From: Oscillospiraceae bacterium
GTDB lineage: Bacteria > Bacillota > Clostridia > Oscillospirales > Ruminococcaceae
Assembly (NCBI GenBank): GCA_017536625.1
Contig: JAFXGY010000048.1
Location: 1 to 64,000 of the forward strand
DNA length: 64,000 nt
Direction of reading: 5' to 3'
Part shown: positions 1 to 8,866 of the stretch, in pieces
Numbering within the stretch: the first letter of the stretch is position 1
Layout: each line of letters starts with the position of its first letter
Made by a program: the position numbers and the translations under genes
Notes under the pieces: generated by a model
Databases searched by the model: none
What the model was told of the DNA's origin: nothing
What the model saw: the letters and a program-made list of their open reading frames with translations, nothing else

Positions 1-165
1 GGTGGAGAGTTTATTCCCCCTGGATAGGGGGAATCGCTCGCGGGAGCGAGCGGTTAGGGGTTGAAAGGCGTTTCTTTGGCGGTTGTACCGCCGTTTCTTT
101 GCGCCAGTCAAAGAAATGGGGGTACATTTCATAATAATCAGAAATAATGAAGCGCTTATCGGAAT

Positions 166-320
166 GGGTCAGGGATTTCTCTCCCTCAGTCACCTTCGGT
201 GACAGCTCCCTCGTCAGAGGGAGCTTATTCCACCCTTCCGTTTGCGGAACGGTAAAGACCGTTCCCTACGGTAAAATAGCGAGGTTTTTCGGGCGGATGA
301 TATCCGCCCCTACAGTTGGC
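166..320. repeat. dispersed intergenic repeat cluster
   Basis: Three modules follow one another: a palindromic unit with CACCTTCGGTG between complementary CTCCCTC/GAGGGAG arms, an ACGGT..ACCGT module that recurs across the window, and a GGCGGATGATATCCGCC module. The same modules recur at about 1.4, 3.8, 11.0, 16.9 and 21.4 kb. No gene is recognisable in bases 1-700. A GTCTGC/GCAGAC hairpin near 346-380 may be a terminator. Confidence 0.75.
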
Positions 321-639
321 AAGGAAGTTTTTTAAGGTAAATAAAAAAGTCTGCCTTCGGAAAACCGAACGCAGACTTTCAAAAAGCTCGTTTATAAAAA
401 AAGCGGCGCGCAAAAAGAAAAACCGCTTTTTTATGGAAAGGGCTTTCGTCAAATAAATCCGCGTTTTTTCCGTAAGCAACAATGCCGCCGCTTTTTTAAA
501 AAAGCTGTGGCTGCCGAAGATTCTTCGGTTTTATCTCTTACACAAAAACGGATTTATTTGCGCATCTTTTCACCCTTTTCATCTTTTATGCTTCAACTAT
601 AGCACAGCAGTAAACGAAAATCAAGTAGGGGCGGATATT

Positions 640-725
640 ATCCGCCTGTTTTGTTTTCTGTTATTTCCTCATCGGTCTTTCGGCTTAGCCGAAAAATCCA
701 CCTTCCCTTAATAGGAAAGGCTTAA
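640..725 (-). repeat. dispersed two-hairpin repeat overlapping a gene end
   Basis: Read on the minus strand this is a GCCTTTCC..GGAAGG arm followed by an inner hairpin TTCGGCTAAGCCGAA and the GAxGAGG end typical of the family. It overlaps the last codons of the phosphatase gene and supplies its TAA stop. Confidence 0.7.
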
Positions 726-1172
726 AAGGATTCCTTCACAGCCTTCCAAAACGTCGCGATAGGTGCTTTCAAAATCGCCGCTGTACCAGGGGTCGGCAAC
801 TTCGCCGGGCCTTTCGGTAAAATCCAGAAGCATTTTTATTTTTCCGTCCGGGTCGCCGCCGGTAATCCGCAGCATATTGCGGATATTCCAGTTATCCATT
901 CCGATGAGCAGGTCATAATAATCATAATCGGAACGTGTCATCTGCCTTGCCCTTTTTCCGCCGCAGTCTATGCCCTTTTTGGCAAGAAGCTTCTTTGCCG
1001 GGGGATAGACCGGATTCCCGATTCCGTTCCATATTTCCTCGGTGCTTGTGGCGGCGGAGGCAACTTCGAATTCATATTCCCTTCCGGTTTTTGAAAGAAG
1101 GTCTTTCATCACAAATTCCGCCATGGGGCTTCGGCAGATGTTGCCGTGGCAGACGAAAAGAATTTTTATCAT
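708..1172 (-). CDS. low-molecular-weight protein tyrosine phosphatase
   Basis: The 154-residue protein has the LMW-PTP P-loop at residues 8-16 (CHGNICRSP, nucleophile Cys8 and Arg14) and the general-acid loop DPWYSG near residue 126. The family is cytosolic and removes phosphate from phosphotyrosine or phosphoarginine proteins. Length is normal. ATG is preceded by GGAG at good spacing. The last residues (SLSY) and the stop codon come from a dispersed intergenic repeat, so the native C-terminus has probably been replaced by a few repeat-encoded residues. It stands alone on the minus strand and its substrate cannot be told from context. Confidence 0.92.
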   Translation of the reverse strand: MIKILFVCHGNICRSPMAEFVMKDLLSKTGREYEFEVASAATSTEEIWNGIGNPVYPPAKKLLAKKGIDCGGKRARQMTRSDYDYYDLLIGMDNWNIRNMLRITGGDPDGKIKMLLDFTERPGEVADPWYSGDFESTYRDVLEGCEGILLSLSY

Positions 1173-1255
1173 AAAGTTACTCCAATAAAAAATTGTTTTT
1201 TACATAAACAGTATATCCTGTTTTTGCGGCGGTGTCAATTTAAGCAGCAGCGCAG

Positions 1256-1590
1256 AGGAATCAGCCTTCCCCTCTGGGAAGGCTTTTTTGCGGGTGGATA
1301 TCACCATTTCACTGTAGGGCGGGGGCTGCGCCCTGAGCGTAGCGAAGAAGTACTCTTGGGGTACTCCCGCCGTAAATAAGCCTCCCTTGCCTAAAGGGAG
1401 GTGGATTTTCGGTGATAAATCACCGAAAAGACGGAGGGATTCCAAAAAGGATTCCCGGAGGGCACATCAAAATTGGTCAGGGATTTCTCTCCCTCAGTCA
1501 CCTTCGGTGACAGCTCCCTCGTCAGAGGGAGCTTGTCCCACCATTTCGTTTGCGGAACGGTCAAGACCGTTCCCTACGGCGAAACAGCGG
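1256..1590. repeat. dispersed intergenic repeat cluster
   Basis: A tandem of several modules: the GGGCGGGGGCT..CCCGCC unit, the CCTCCC..GGGAGG arm with inner hairpin TTCGGTGATAAATCACCGAA, the CACCTTCGGTG palindrome and the ACGGTCAAGACCGT module. It fills the gap between the phosphatase and adenosine deaminase genes. No coding potential was seen. Confidence 0.75.
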
Positions 1591-1597
1591 GATAAAG

Positions 1598-1627
1598 AAA
1601 AAAGCACCATTGCGGGTGCTTTTTTTG
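1598..1627. terminator. rho-independent terminator (add)
   Basis: AAAGCACC and GGGTGCTTT pair around a five-base loop, with A and T tracts on both sides, so it can work on either strand. It lies just past the adenosine deaminase stop codon on the minus strand. Confidence 0.75.
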
Positions 1628-1628
1628 G

Positions 1629-2612
1629 TTATTCAGCTTTTTCGATTTTCTCAAGAAGAATTTTTTTCGTTTCTTCATCCGCAAAGCAGGCGGCAACGGA
1701 GTTTCTTGCAATATTTTTGATTTCCTCATCGGTAAGACCGAAGGCGGCGATGAGTTTTTCAAATTCGCTTCCGAGGGTGACGTTGGAAACGGTCATGTTA
1801 TCGGTGTTGATGGTGATTTTAACCCCCGCATCCATAAGTTTGCGAAGGGGATATTCTTCGATGGAGGGGAACATGCAGGTGTGGATATTGCTGGTGGGGC
1901 AAAGTTCAAGGATGATTCCCTCTTTTACGATTTTTTCAAGGAGTTCCGGGTCTTCGAGGGAGCGAACCCCATGGCCAAGGCGTTTTGTGCCGAATTCAAG
2001 GGCTTTCCAAACGCTTTTGGGACCGTCAGCTTCGCCGGCGTGAATGGTATAGGGGATTTCGAGTTCCCTTGCAAGCTCGAAAAGGTCGCCGAAATTTTCG
2101 GTGGGGAAAAGCGCTTCAGCACCGGCGATATCGACGGAAACAACGCCTTTTCCAAGGAATTCCTTAGCTACGCGGACTGTTTCGAGGTTTTCTTCGTGGT
2201 TATCATTGCCTCTCATGCAGCAAAGGATAAGTCCGGCGGAAAAATCGCTTCTGTCAAGTCCTTCAATGGCGGCTTCAACAACTTCCCTTTGGGAAAGACT
2301 TTTGTGAGTGTGAAGCTGGGGAGCAAAACGGATTTCCGCATGGATAAGTCCCTGCTCTTTCAGCTCTTCCTGAAGGTTATAAACGGAAAGGGCAATGGCT
2401 TCTTTGGTCTGAAGAAGCATTCCCGGGAAGGCGAATTTTTCAAGATATTCCGTAAGGTCGTGGCAATCCTCGTTTACCCGAAGCTGTTTGAGGAGTTCCT
2501 CTTCTTTTTCGGGAATTTCGATATTTTGCAAAGCAGCAAGTTCCTTTACGGATTTTACGGAAAGGGAGCCGTCGAGATGAAGATGAAGGTCTATAAGACC
2601 GGGTGTTTTCAT
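1629..2612 (-). CDS. add: adenosine deaminase
   Basis: The 327-residue protein hydrolyses adenosine (or deoxyadenosine) to inosine in purine salvage. It carries the metal-ligand motif HLHLDGSL near the N-terminus, HAGE in the middle, the LGHG loop, and INTDN, which corresponds to the NTDDP Zn-ligand loop of the family with Asp to Asn at the second position. The start was placed at the ATG with an AGGAGG Shine-Dalgarno eight bases upstream; a longer frame begins 17 codons earlier without one. No partner genes are adjacent. The second Asp of NTDD is often conserved, so adenine or another aminopurine as substrate is a minor alternative. Confidence 0.9.
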   Translation of the reverse strand: MKTPGLIDLHLHLDGSLSVKSVKELAALQNIEIPEKEEELLKQLRVNEDCHDLTEYLEKFAFPGMLLQTKEAIALSVYNLQEELKEQGLIHAEIRFAPQLHTHKSLSQREVVEAAIEGLDRSDFSAGLILCCMRGNDNHEENLETVRVAKEFLGKGVVSVDIAGAEALFPTENFGDLFELARELEIPYTIHAGEADGPKSVWKALEFGTKRLGHGVRSLEDPELLEKIVKEGIILELCPTSNIHTCMFPSIEEYPLRKLMDAGVKITINTDNMTVSNVTLGSEFEKLIAAFGLTDEEIKNIARNSVAACFADEETKKILLEKIEKAE

Positions 2613-2705
2613 GGCAATTCCTCCTTTTATAATATAGTTTAAATATATCCCAAAACAAAGCATATTGCAAGAGCGAAAGCAAAGGTTTATAATGAAAACA
2701 AATAA

Positions 2706-2835
2706 GCCCCCCTTGTCAAAGGGGGGTGTCTGCGAAGCAGACGGGGGGATTCATTAAACTTTCTCGAAAAATCTCAAAGGAATCCCTCCACCGTTGCTTG
2801 CGCAACGGTCCCCCTCCCTTTAGCAAGGGAGGTTA
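2706..2835 (+). repeat. dispersed two-hairpin repeats upstream of proC
   Basis: Two units are arranged head to head. The first has a CCCCCCTTGTCAAAGGGGGG arm and inner hairpin GTCTGCGAAGCAGAC; the second is inverted with inner hairpin ACCGTTGCTTGCGCAACGGT. The second unit ends close to the proC ribosome-binding site, so it is likely transcribed in the proC leader. Confidence 0.75.
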
Positions 2836-2856
2836 ATTTTCCACGGAGGTAATCTT

Positions 2857-3654
2857 ATGAAAAAACTCGGATTCATCGGAACCGGAAATATGGGCGGTGC
2901 GCTTATTCTTGCCGCTTCAAAAAGCAATATGGAAAAAGAAATCCTTCTTGCAGATAAAATCCCCGAAAAGGCAAAAGCCCTTGCGGAAAAAACCGGCGGA
3001 AAACTTTGCGATAACAAAACCGCCGCAGCAGAAGCGGATTTTATCTTCCTTGGAGTAAAGCCCCAGATGCTTGTGGAGCTTATGGAAGAAATTGCGCCGG
3101 TTCTTGCGGAAAGAAAAGACCGCTTTGTTCTTGTTTCGATGCTTGCGGCATTTACCTGCGAAAGAATCAAAAAAGCCGCAGGCGGGGATTTTCCGGTTAT
3201 CCGCATAATGCCGAACACCCCTGCTTCCATCGGTGAAGGAATGATCCTTTATGCGCCGGACGAAGAAGTTTCGGAAGAGGAAGTTGAATTTTTCCTTTCC
3301 GTCATGGGAAAAGCCGGAAGATTTTCTCCCCTTCCGGAAAAACTTATGGATGCGGGCGCTTCCGTTGCGGGCTGCGGACCTGCTTTTGTGGATCTTTTTG
3401 TGGAAGCATTGGCGGATGGCGGAGTTGCCTGCGGACTTCCGAGAGCGCAGGCAATGGAATTTGCCGCCCAGATGGTTCTCGGTTCCGCAAAGCTGATACT
3501 CGAAAGCAAAAAGCACCCGGGAATGCTTAAAGACGAAGTCTGTTCCCCCGGCGGAACAACCATCGAAGGGGTTCGCGCTCTCGAAAAAGGCGGTTTCCGT
3601 TCCGCCGTTACCGAAGCGGTAATTGCCGCCTTTGAAAAAAACGCAAAGCTCTGA
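2857..3654 (+). CDS. proC: pyrroline-5-carboxylate reductase
   Basis: The 265-residue enzyme catalyses the last step of proline synthesis, NAD(P)H-dependent reduction of pyrroline-5-carboxylate. The N-terminal Rossmann motif GFIGTGNMGGAL is at residues 5-16. The mid-protein RIMPNTPASIGEG and the C-terminal SPGGTTIEGVRALE signatures are typical of P5CR. A CGGAGG ribosome-binding site precedes the ATG. Monocistronic and flanked by dispersed repeats on both sides. No proA or proB is in the window. Confidence 0.96.
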   Translation: MKKLGFIGTGNMGGALILAASKSNMEKEILLADKIPEKAKALAEKTGGKLCDNKTAAAEADFIFLGVKPQMLVELMEEIAPVLAERKDRFVLVSMLAAFTCERIKKAAGGDFPVIRIMPNTPASIGEGMILYAPDEEVSEEEVEFFLSVMGKAGRFSPLPEKLMDAGASVAGCGPAFVDLFVEALADGGVACGLPRAQAMEFAAQMVLGSAKLILESKKHPGMLKDEVCSPGGTTIEGVRALEKGGFRSAVTEAVIAAFEKNAKL

Positions 3655-3663
3655 TTCTGAAAA

Positions 3664-3965
3664 AACCTCCCTTGTCAAAGGGAGGTGGATTTTCGGTGAT
3701 TTATCACCGAAAAGACGGAGGGATTCCAAAAAAGTTTCCCGGAGGGCACATCAAAATGTGTCAGAGATTTCTCTCCCTCAGTCACCTTCGGTGACAGCTC
3801 CCTCGTCAGAGGGAGCTTGTTCCACCCTTCCGTCAAAACTTTCGGGAAGGCTACTCTCCGGAAAAGAATTTAAAACCCTTCCGTCTTTTGCCCTGCGGGC
3901 AAAATCCACCTCCCCTTTCAGGGGAGGCAAGATTGTGGGCGGATGATATCCGCCCCTGCAGTTGG
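3664..3965. repeat. dispersed intergenic repeat cluster
   Basis: Contains a CCTCCC..GGGAGG unit with inner hairpin TTCGGTGATTTATCACCGAA, the CACCTTCGGTG palindrome, a unit with inner arms TTTGCCCTGCGGGCAAA, and the GGCGGATGATATCCGCC module. It separates convergent proC and hydA. Confidence 0.75.
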
Positions 3966-4033
3966 CGGGGAAGGCTTTTTTTCGGAACGACACAAGATTA
4001 AAAAACGCGGAGATACATCCGTGCTCAAATAAT

Positions 4034-4067
4034 AAAAAGCCCGTGCTCATTTTGAGCACGGGCTTTT
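4034..4067 (-). terminator. terminator of the hydCBA operon
   Basis: A 15-bp stem AAAAGCCCGTGCTCA / TGAGCACGGGCTTTT lies just past the hydA stop codon, with T-rich tails on both strands. Confidence 0.85.
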
Positions 4068-4096
4068 CGCTTTTTTGGATTAGTTTTATAGAGAAA

Positions 4097-5866
4097 TCAA
4101 TCTCTGAAAGGCTCACGGCCTTTATAAGTGGTGTGAAGAAGTTCGTGTGCCTTGTGGGAATTGGGTTCGCCAAGGAATTCTTCATAAAGTTTCTGAACCT
4201 GGGTGTTCTTGTGGCTCTGGCGAAGAACGTTTCTCTGGTCCTCGGAATAAAGTGCGGAAGCGCGCTTCTGCATATAAGTATCGAGGATATCGTGGTCTTC
4301 GTTGGGAAGGAATACCGGGCGAACATAGGGCTGGCCGCCGCCATTAATGCATCCGCCGGGGCAGCCCATGATTTCGATGAACTGATAGGGGCTTTTGCCT
4401 TTGCGGATCTGTTCCATAAGAACTTTTGCGTTCTTCATGCCGTGGGCAACGGCGAAGCGAAGGATTTTTCCGTTGATTTCGATCTGGGATTCCTTGATGC
4501 CATCAAAGCCGCGGACGGAAGTGAAAGCGATGGCGCCGTGTTCTTTTCCGGTAAGGACGTGATAAACGGTGCGGAGAGCAGCTTCCATAACGCCGCCGGT
4601 TACGCCGAAGATAACGCCTGCGCCGGAAGCTTCGCCCATGATGTCGGAATCGAAATCCTCATCCGGAAGTTTGGCGAAGACGATACCGCTGCGGCGGATC
4701 ATATCCGCAAGTTCGCGGGTGGTGATAACTGCATCGACGTCTTTAAGACCTTCTGCGTTCACCATTTCGGGGCGTTCTTTTTCGAATTTTTTAGCGGTGC
4801 AGGGCATTACGGAAACAACGAAGATATCTTTGGGGTTGATTCCGTGTTTTTCCGCATAATAGCTCTTAATGATAGCGCCCTGCATCTGGTGGGGAGATTT
4901 GCAGGAAGAAAGATGATCGAGCTGATCTGCGTAATAAGTTTCGCAATAGTTTACCCAGCCCGGGGAGCAGGAAGTGATCATCGGGAGCACGCCGCCGTTT
5001 TGAATACGGCCGAGAAGTTCGGTTCCCTCTTCCATAATGGTAAGGTCTGCGCCGAAGTCGGTGTCATAAACTTTTTCGAAGCCGAGTCTTCTGAGGGCGG
5101 CGACCATTTTTCCGGTAACGGGGGTGCCGATGGGCATTCCGAATTCTTCGCCGAGGGTTGCTCTTACTGCCGGAGCGGTCTGGACGATTACGTGACGGCC
5201 AAGAGCCATTGCTTCGTCAACTTTCTGAACTTCGGATTTGAGCATAAGTGCGCCGGTGGGGCAGACAGAAACGCACTGTCCGCAAAGGATGCAGGGGGTT
5301 TTATCAAAAGGTCTGTTTCCCGCAGGGGCAACAATGGCGTTGAATCCGCGGTTTTCATAACCGAGAACGCCGTTTCCGTGAGCGTTTTTGCATCTTGCAA
5401 CGCAGCGGCCGCAAAGAATGCATTTGCTGGTGTCACGGACTATGGAAGGGTTCAGTTCATCAAGGGTAACGGGGGTCTGTGCGCCTTTGAACATTTCGGG
5501 TCTTGCGCCGGTGAGTTTTGCGACGTGAAGAAGTTCGCATTTTCCGTTTTTATCGCACTGCTGGCAGTTGATGGAATGGTTTGAAAGAAGAAGTTCGACG
5601 GAAGTTCTTCTTGCGGCGGTGGCCTTCGGGGAGGAAATGCTGATTTCCATACCTTCGAAAACCGGGAATACGCAGGAAGCCACAAGGCTTCTCATGCCTT
5701 TAACTTCAACAAGGCATACTCGGCAGGAACCCTGGTTGCATTCGCCGTGGTTGAAGTCGCAAAGAGAAGGAATTTCATAACCGCAGGATCTTGCTGCGTC
5801 GATTACGGTAAGGCCTTCTTCAACCTGATAAGGATGGCCTTCGATTTTAATATTGATTTTGCTCAT
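4097..5866 (-). CDS. hydA: NADH-dependent [FeFe]-hydrogenase catalytic subunit
   Basis: The 589-residue protein has an N-terminal 2Fe-2S ferredoxin domain (Cys in SLCDFN and GSCRVC), a His/Cys 4Fe-4S segment, two 4Fe-4S clusters (CILCGRCVARC and CILCGQCVSVC) and the H-cluster domain. All H-cluster signatures are present: TSCSPGW, MPCTAKK and CPGGCINGGGQP. It evolves or takes up H2 in the cytosol. Last gene of the minus-strand operon after the NuoE- and NuoF-like genes, with a 14-bp gap. This three-subunit composition is that of trimeric, electron-bifurcating group A3 hydrogenases (HydABC/HndACD); whether this one bifurcates is inferred from composition. Confidence 0.96.
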   Translation of the reverse strand: MSKINIKIEGHPYQVEEGLTVIDAARSCGYEIPSLCDFNHGECNQGSCRVCLVEVKGMRSLVASCVFPVFEGMEISISSPKATAARRTSVELLLSNHSINCQQCDKNGKCELLHVAKLTGARPEMFKGAQTPVTLDELNPSIVRDTSKCILCGRCVARCKNAHGNGVLGYENRGFNAIVAPAGNRPFDKTPCILCGQCVSVCPTGALMLKSEVQKVDEAMALGRHVIVQTAPAVRATLGEEFGMPIGTPVTGKMVAALRRLGFEKVYDTDFGADLTIMEEGTELLGRIQNGGVLPMITSCSPGWVNYCETYYADQLDHLSSCKSPHQMQGAIIKSYYAEKHGINPKDIFVVSVMPCTAKKFEKERPEMVNAEGLKDVDAVITTRELADMIRRSGIVFAKLPDEDFDSDIMGEASGAGVIFGVTGGVMEAALRTVYHVLTGKEHGAIAFTSVRGFDGIKESQIEINGKILRFAVAHGMKNAKVLMEQIRKGKSPYQFIEIMGCPGGCINGGGQPYVRPVFLPNEDHDILDTYMQKRASALYSEDQRNVLRQSHKNTQVQKLYEEFLGEPNSHKAHELLHTTYKGREPFRD

Positions 5867-5880
5867 TTTCTATGCCCTCC

Positions 5881-7749
5881 TTACTGATCTTTGGAAATTG
5901 CGCCGAATTTGCAGGAAGAAATGCAGAGTCCGCATCTTACGCAAACTTCGGGGTCGATTACAAAATTGGTTTTGCCCACTATGCCGGAAATTGCGCCGAC
6001 AGGGCATTTTTTTGCGCAAAGGCTGCAGCGTTTGCATTTATCCGGATCAATGGAATAAATGGTGAGGTTTTTGCAAACGTGAGCGGGGCATTTTTTATCC
6101 TGAATATGAGCGAGATATTCGTCATAGAAAGAAGCAAGGGTGGAAATTACCGGGTTTGCGGCACTCTGGCCAAGGGAGCAGAGAGAGTTGCTCTGGCAGG
6201 CGTTGCCGATGGTTTCGAGGTCTTCAAGATCCTGCATGGTTGCTTCACCTTCGGTGATTTTGGTAAGGATCTCAAGCATTCTCTTGGTACCGATGCGGCA
6301 GGGCGAGCATTTTCCGCAGGATTCGTCGCAGATGAATTCCATATAGAATTTTGCAACGTCAACCATGCAGTTGTCTTCGTCCATAACAATTGCGCCGCCG
6401 GAACCCATCATGGAACCGAGAGCGACGAGGTTATCGAAGTCGATGGAAACGTCAAGCTCATCCGCGGTGATGCATCCGCCGGAAGGTCCGCCGGTCTGGA
6501 TGGCTTTGAATTCTTTTCCGTTCGGAATTCCGCCGCCGATATCATAAACAAGTTCGCGAAGGGTGGTACCCATGGGAACTTCAACAAGGCCGACGTTGTT
6601 TACTTTGCCGCCAAGGGCAAAAACTTTGGTTCCTTTGGAACCGGTGGTGCCGTATTTGGTGAATTCCGCAACTCCGTTGCGGAGGATATAAGGAACGGTT
6701 GCAAGGGTTTCTACGTTATTGACGATGGTGGGTTTGTCCCAAAGTCCGCGAACTGCCGGGAAAGGAGGACGGGGACGGGGCATTCCGCGAAGACCCTGGA
6801 TGGAATGGAGAAGAGCGGTTTCTTCGCCGCAAACAAATGCGCCTGCGCCAAGACGGATATGAGCACGGAAGGAGAATCCGCTTCCGAGGATATCGTCACC
6901 GAGAAGTCCCTGTGCTTCTGCCATTGCAATGGCGTTGCGAAGACGTTTTACCGCGGTGGGGTATTCGGCACGAACATAGAAATAACCTTCGGAAGCACCG
7001 ATTGCATAACCGGCAATGGTCATACCTTCGATTACGGAAAGAGGGTTATCTTCAAGGATGGAACGGTCCATGAATGCGCCGGGGTCACCTTCGTCGCCGT
7101 TGCAGACAACATATTTTTCTTTGCTGTCCTGGTTATATGCAAACTGCCATTTGCGTCCGGTAAGGAAGCCGCCGCCGCCTCTTCCGCGAAGACCGGATTC
7201 AAGAACGGTGGTAACAACTTCCTGGGGAGTCATTTTAAGGGCGTTTGCAAGACCCTGATATGCGCCGCAGCCGAGAGCTTCATCAAAGCTTTCGGGATTG
7301 ATTACGCCGCAGCCATGAAGGGCGATTTTTTTCTGTTTTTTATAGAAAGGAATATCTTCCTGTTTCGCGATTTTTTCGCCGGTTTTGGGGTCAACATAAA
7401 GAAGTCTTTCGACGATTTCACCGCCGATAATATCTTTTTCGAAGATTTCTTCAATATCTTCCGGTTTTACAAGGCGATAAAGAACGTCTTCGGGATAGAT
7501 GCGGATGAAAGGTCCCTGGGAACAGAGTCCGAAGCAGCCGACTTTGCGGACAGCAACTTTTTCGGAAAGGCCTTTTTCTTCAATAAGACGGTTGCATTCT
7601 TCTTCAAGTTTAAGAGCGCCGGAAGCAACGCAGCCGCCGCCTCCGCAGATCATAAGATAGGTTTTGCCGTCGGAACCGTTGAATTTGGAATCAAGGATTT
7701 CCTTGCAGACGGCTGCTCTTGCCAAAAGTTCATCGGGTGTTCTGATCAT
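5881..7749 (-). CDS. hydB: NADH-binding NuoF-like hydrogenase subunit
   Basis: The 622-residue protein has an N-terminal thioredoxin-like 2Fe-2S domain (CGGGGC and VGCFGLC), the NuoF flavin/NADH domain (GLRGRGGGGFLTGRKW, NGDEGDPGAFMDR), a 4Fe-4S motif ESCGKCSPCRIG, and two C-terminal 4Fe-4S ferredoxin motifs (CKRCSLCAKKCPVGAI, CVRCGLCISSCKFGAI). It passes electrons between NADH, FMN and the hydrogenase subunit. Its start ATG overlaps the hydC stop by four bases (ATGA), indicating translational coupling. Confidence 0.96.
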   Translation of the reverse strand: MIRTPDELLARAAVCKEILDSKFNGSDGKTYLMICGGGGCVASGALKLEEECNRLIEEKGLSEKVAVRKVGCFGLCSQGPFIRIYPEDVLYRLVKPEDIEEIFEKDIIGGEIVERLLYVDPKTGEKIAKQEDIPFYKKQKKIALHGCGVINPESFDEALGCGAYQGLANALKMTPQEVVTTVLESGLRGRGGGGFLTGRKWQFAYNQDSKEKYVVCNGDEGDPGAFMDRSILEDNPLSVIEGMTIAGYAIGASEGYFYVRAEYPTAVKRLRNAIAMAEAQGLLGDDILGSGFSFRAHIRLGAGAFVCGEETALLHSIQGLRGMPRPRPPFPAVRGLWDKPTIVNNVETLATVPYILRNGVAEFTKYGTTGSKGTKVFALGGKVNNVGLVEVPMGTTLRELVYDIGGGIPNGKEFKAIQTGGPSGGCITADELDVSIDFDNLVALGSMMGSGGAIVMDEDNCMVDVAKFYMEFICDESCGKCSPCRIGTKRMLEILTKITEGEATMQDLEDLETIGNACQSNSLCSLGQSAANPVISTLASFYDEYLAHIQDKKCPAHVCKNLTIYSIDPDKCKRCSLCAKKCPVGAISGIVGKTNFVIDPEVCVRCGLCISSCKFGAISKDQ

Positions 7750-8237
7750 GCTTCGGCAGCCTCCTTTGCTTTATATTCATCAATGATGCCGGCAACTTCG
7801 CTTACTTCCACATGGGGATAAACCTTGCCGTTGATGGTGACTGCCGGCGCAATTGCGCAGGCGCCGATGCAGCGGAGAGCATCGATGGTAAAAAGTCCGT
7901 CTTCGGTGGTTTCGCCGGGTTTAATTCCGAGAAGTTCGGAAAATTTATCGACGATCTGCTGTGCGCCTTTAACATAGCAGGCGGTTCCAAGGCAGCAGCC
8001 GATGACGTATTTGCCGTTGGGTTTAAGCGAGAAGAAGGAATAGAAGGTAACTACTCCATAAATTTCGGCAACGGAAATGCCGGTGCGCTCGGAAACGATT
8101 TCCTGGACTTCCAGCGGAATATAGCCATATTCCTTCTGGATATCGCTGAGGATCATTATGAGCGGAGTTTTTTCGCCGATGTATCTGTCGCAAATCTCGT
8201 TGATTTTAACGACAGCTGCTTCGCTGAGATGAGCCAT
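7746..8237 (-). CDS. hydC: NuoE-like 2Fe-2S hydrogenase subunit
   Basis: The 163-residue protein is a thioredoxin-fold 2Fe-2S subunit of the NuoE/HndA family. Ligand motifs CLGTACYVKG and RCIGACAIAP are visible in the C-terminal half. It is the first gene of the hydCBA operon, behind a good ribosome-binding site (GGGGGA), and its stop overlaps the hydB start. It transfers electrons within the trimeric NADH/ferredoxin hydrogenase that disposes of fermentation reductant as H2. Confidence 0.95.
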   Translation of the reverse strand: MAHLSEAAVVKINEICDRYIGEKTPLIMILSDIQKEYGYIPLEVQEIVSERTGISVAEIYGVVTFYSFFSLKPNGKYVIGCCLGTACYVKGAQQIVDKFSELLGIKPGETTEDGLFTIDALRCIGACAIAPAVTINGKVYPHVEVSEVAGIIDEYKAKEAAEA

Positions 8238-8327
8238 TTTTGATTTCCCCCTTGAATTTTTTAATACTAATCCACAAAACGAAGGGCAGATTCACCGAAA
8301 AAAGAAAATACTGCCCGATTGTGTTAA

Positions 8328-8356
8328 ATTATAAACTATATTAATATAAAAAGCAA
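8328..8356 (-). promoter_or_regulatory. promoter of hydCBA
   Basis: On the minus strand a -35 TTGCTT and a -10 TATAAT are separated by exactly 17 bases, about 90 bases upstream of the hydC start. A weaker Rex-like site (GTGTTAA-4-TAAACTA) overlaps the -10 at 8321-8338. Confidence 0.7.
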
Positions 8357-8372
8357 TAGCAAAACGGAAAAT

Positions 8373-8390
8373 TTGTTAAAATAATAACTA
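8373..8390 (-). promoter_or_regulatory. candidate Rex operator 1
   Basis: TTGTTAA-AATA-ATAACTA matches the Rex consensus TTGTTAA-N4-TTAACAA at 12 of 14 defined positions and lies 17 bases upstream of the -35 of the hyd promoter. Confidence 0.5.
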
Positions 8391-8492
8391 ATTTTGCAGA
8401 AAAATCCATATTTTATTCCGAATATATCATAGCGATTTCCTCGGAAAAGGTTAGAAATGCCTAACTATAAAGGCAAAAAGGGCAGAAAATAC

Positions 8493-8510
8493 TGGTTAAG
8501 ACTTTAACAA
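8493..8510 (-). promoter_or_regulatory. candidate Rex operator 2
   Basis: TGGTTAA-GACT-TTAACAA matches the Rex consensus at 13 of 14 defined positions. It is farther upstream (about 255 bases from hydC) but is the best match in the intergenic region. Rex represses NADH-oxidising fermentative genes in clostridia and releases DNA at high NADH/NAD+. Confidence 0.55.
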
Positions 8511-8576
8511 ACACCGAACATATTTTCATCACAAGAAATGGCGAAGAGGTCAAGACCTTTTTCTGCGGTGAGGTAA

Positions 8577-8800
8577 AAACCTCCTCAGAGGAGGCGTTTA
8601 CAGCGGATATCACCATTTTACTGTAGGGCGGGGGCTTGCTCCCGCCGTAATTAAGCCTCCCTTGTCAAAGGGAGGGGGACCATCGAAGATGGTGGAGGGA
8701 TTCAATAAAGTTGAAAGTTATTTTGGTGTGAGAACTTGGCTCCCCTAACAGGGGAGTCTCCTTTCAGGGGAGGCTAAATTACGGGTGGATGATATCCATC
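8577..8800. repeat. dispersed intergenic repeat cluster
   Basis: Contains the GGGCGGGGGCTTGCTCCCGCC module, a CCTCCC..GGGAGG unit with inner hairpin ACCATCGAAGATGGT, a CTCCCCT..AGGGGAG arm and a degenerate GGATGATATCC module. Confidence 0.7.
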
Positions 8801-8820
8801 CCGATATTAGGCTGAAGAAC

Positions 8821-8852
8821 AAAAAAAGACCGCCCCAAAGCGGTCTTTTTTT
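8821..8852. terminator. rho-independent terminator
   Basis: AAAAGACCGC / GCGGTCTTTT stem with long A and T tails, directly after the stop codon of the minus-strand surface-protein gene. Confidence 0.85.
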
Positions 8853-8866
8853 CAAATCAATAATTA

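Noticed and set aside
3962..7821. Long plus-strand frames opposite hydA and hydB
   Set aside because: They are antisense shadows with unnatural composition; the minus strand encodes full hydrogenase motifs.
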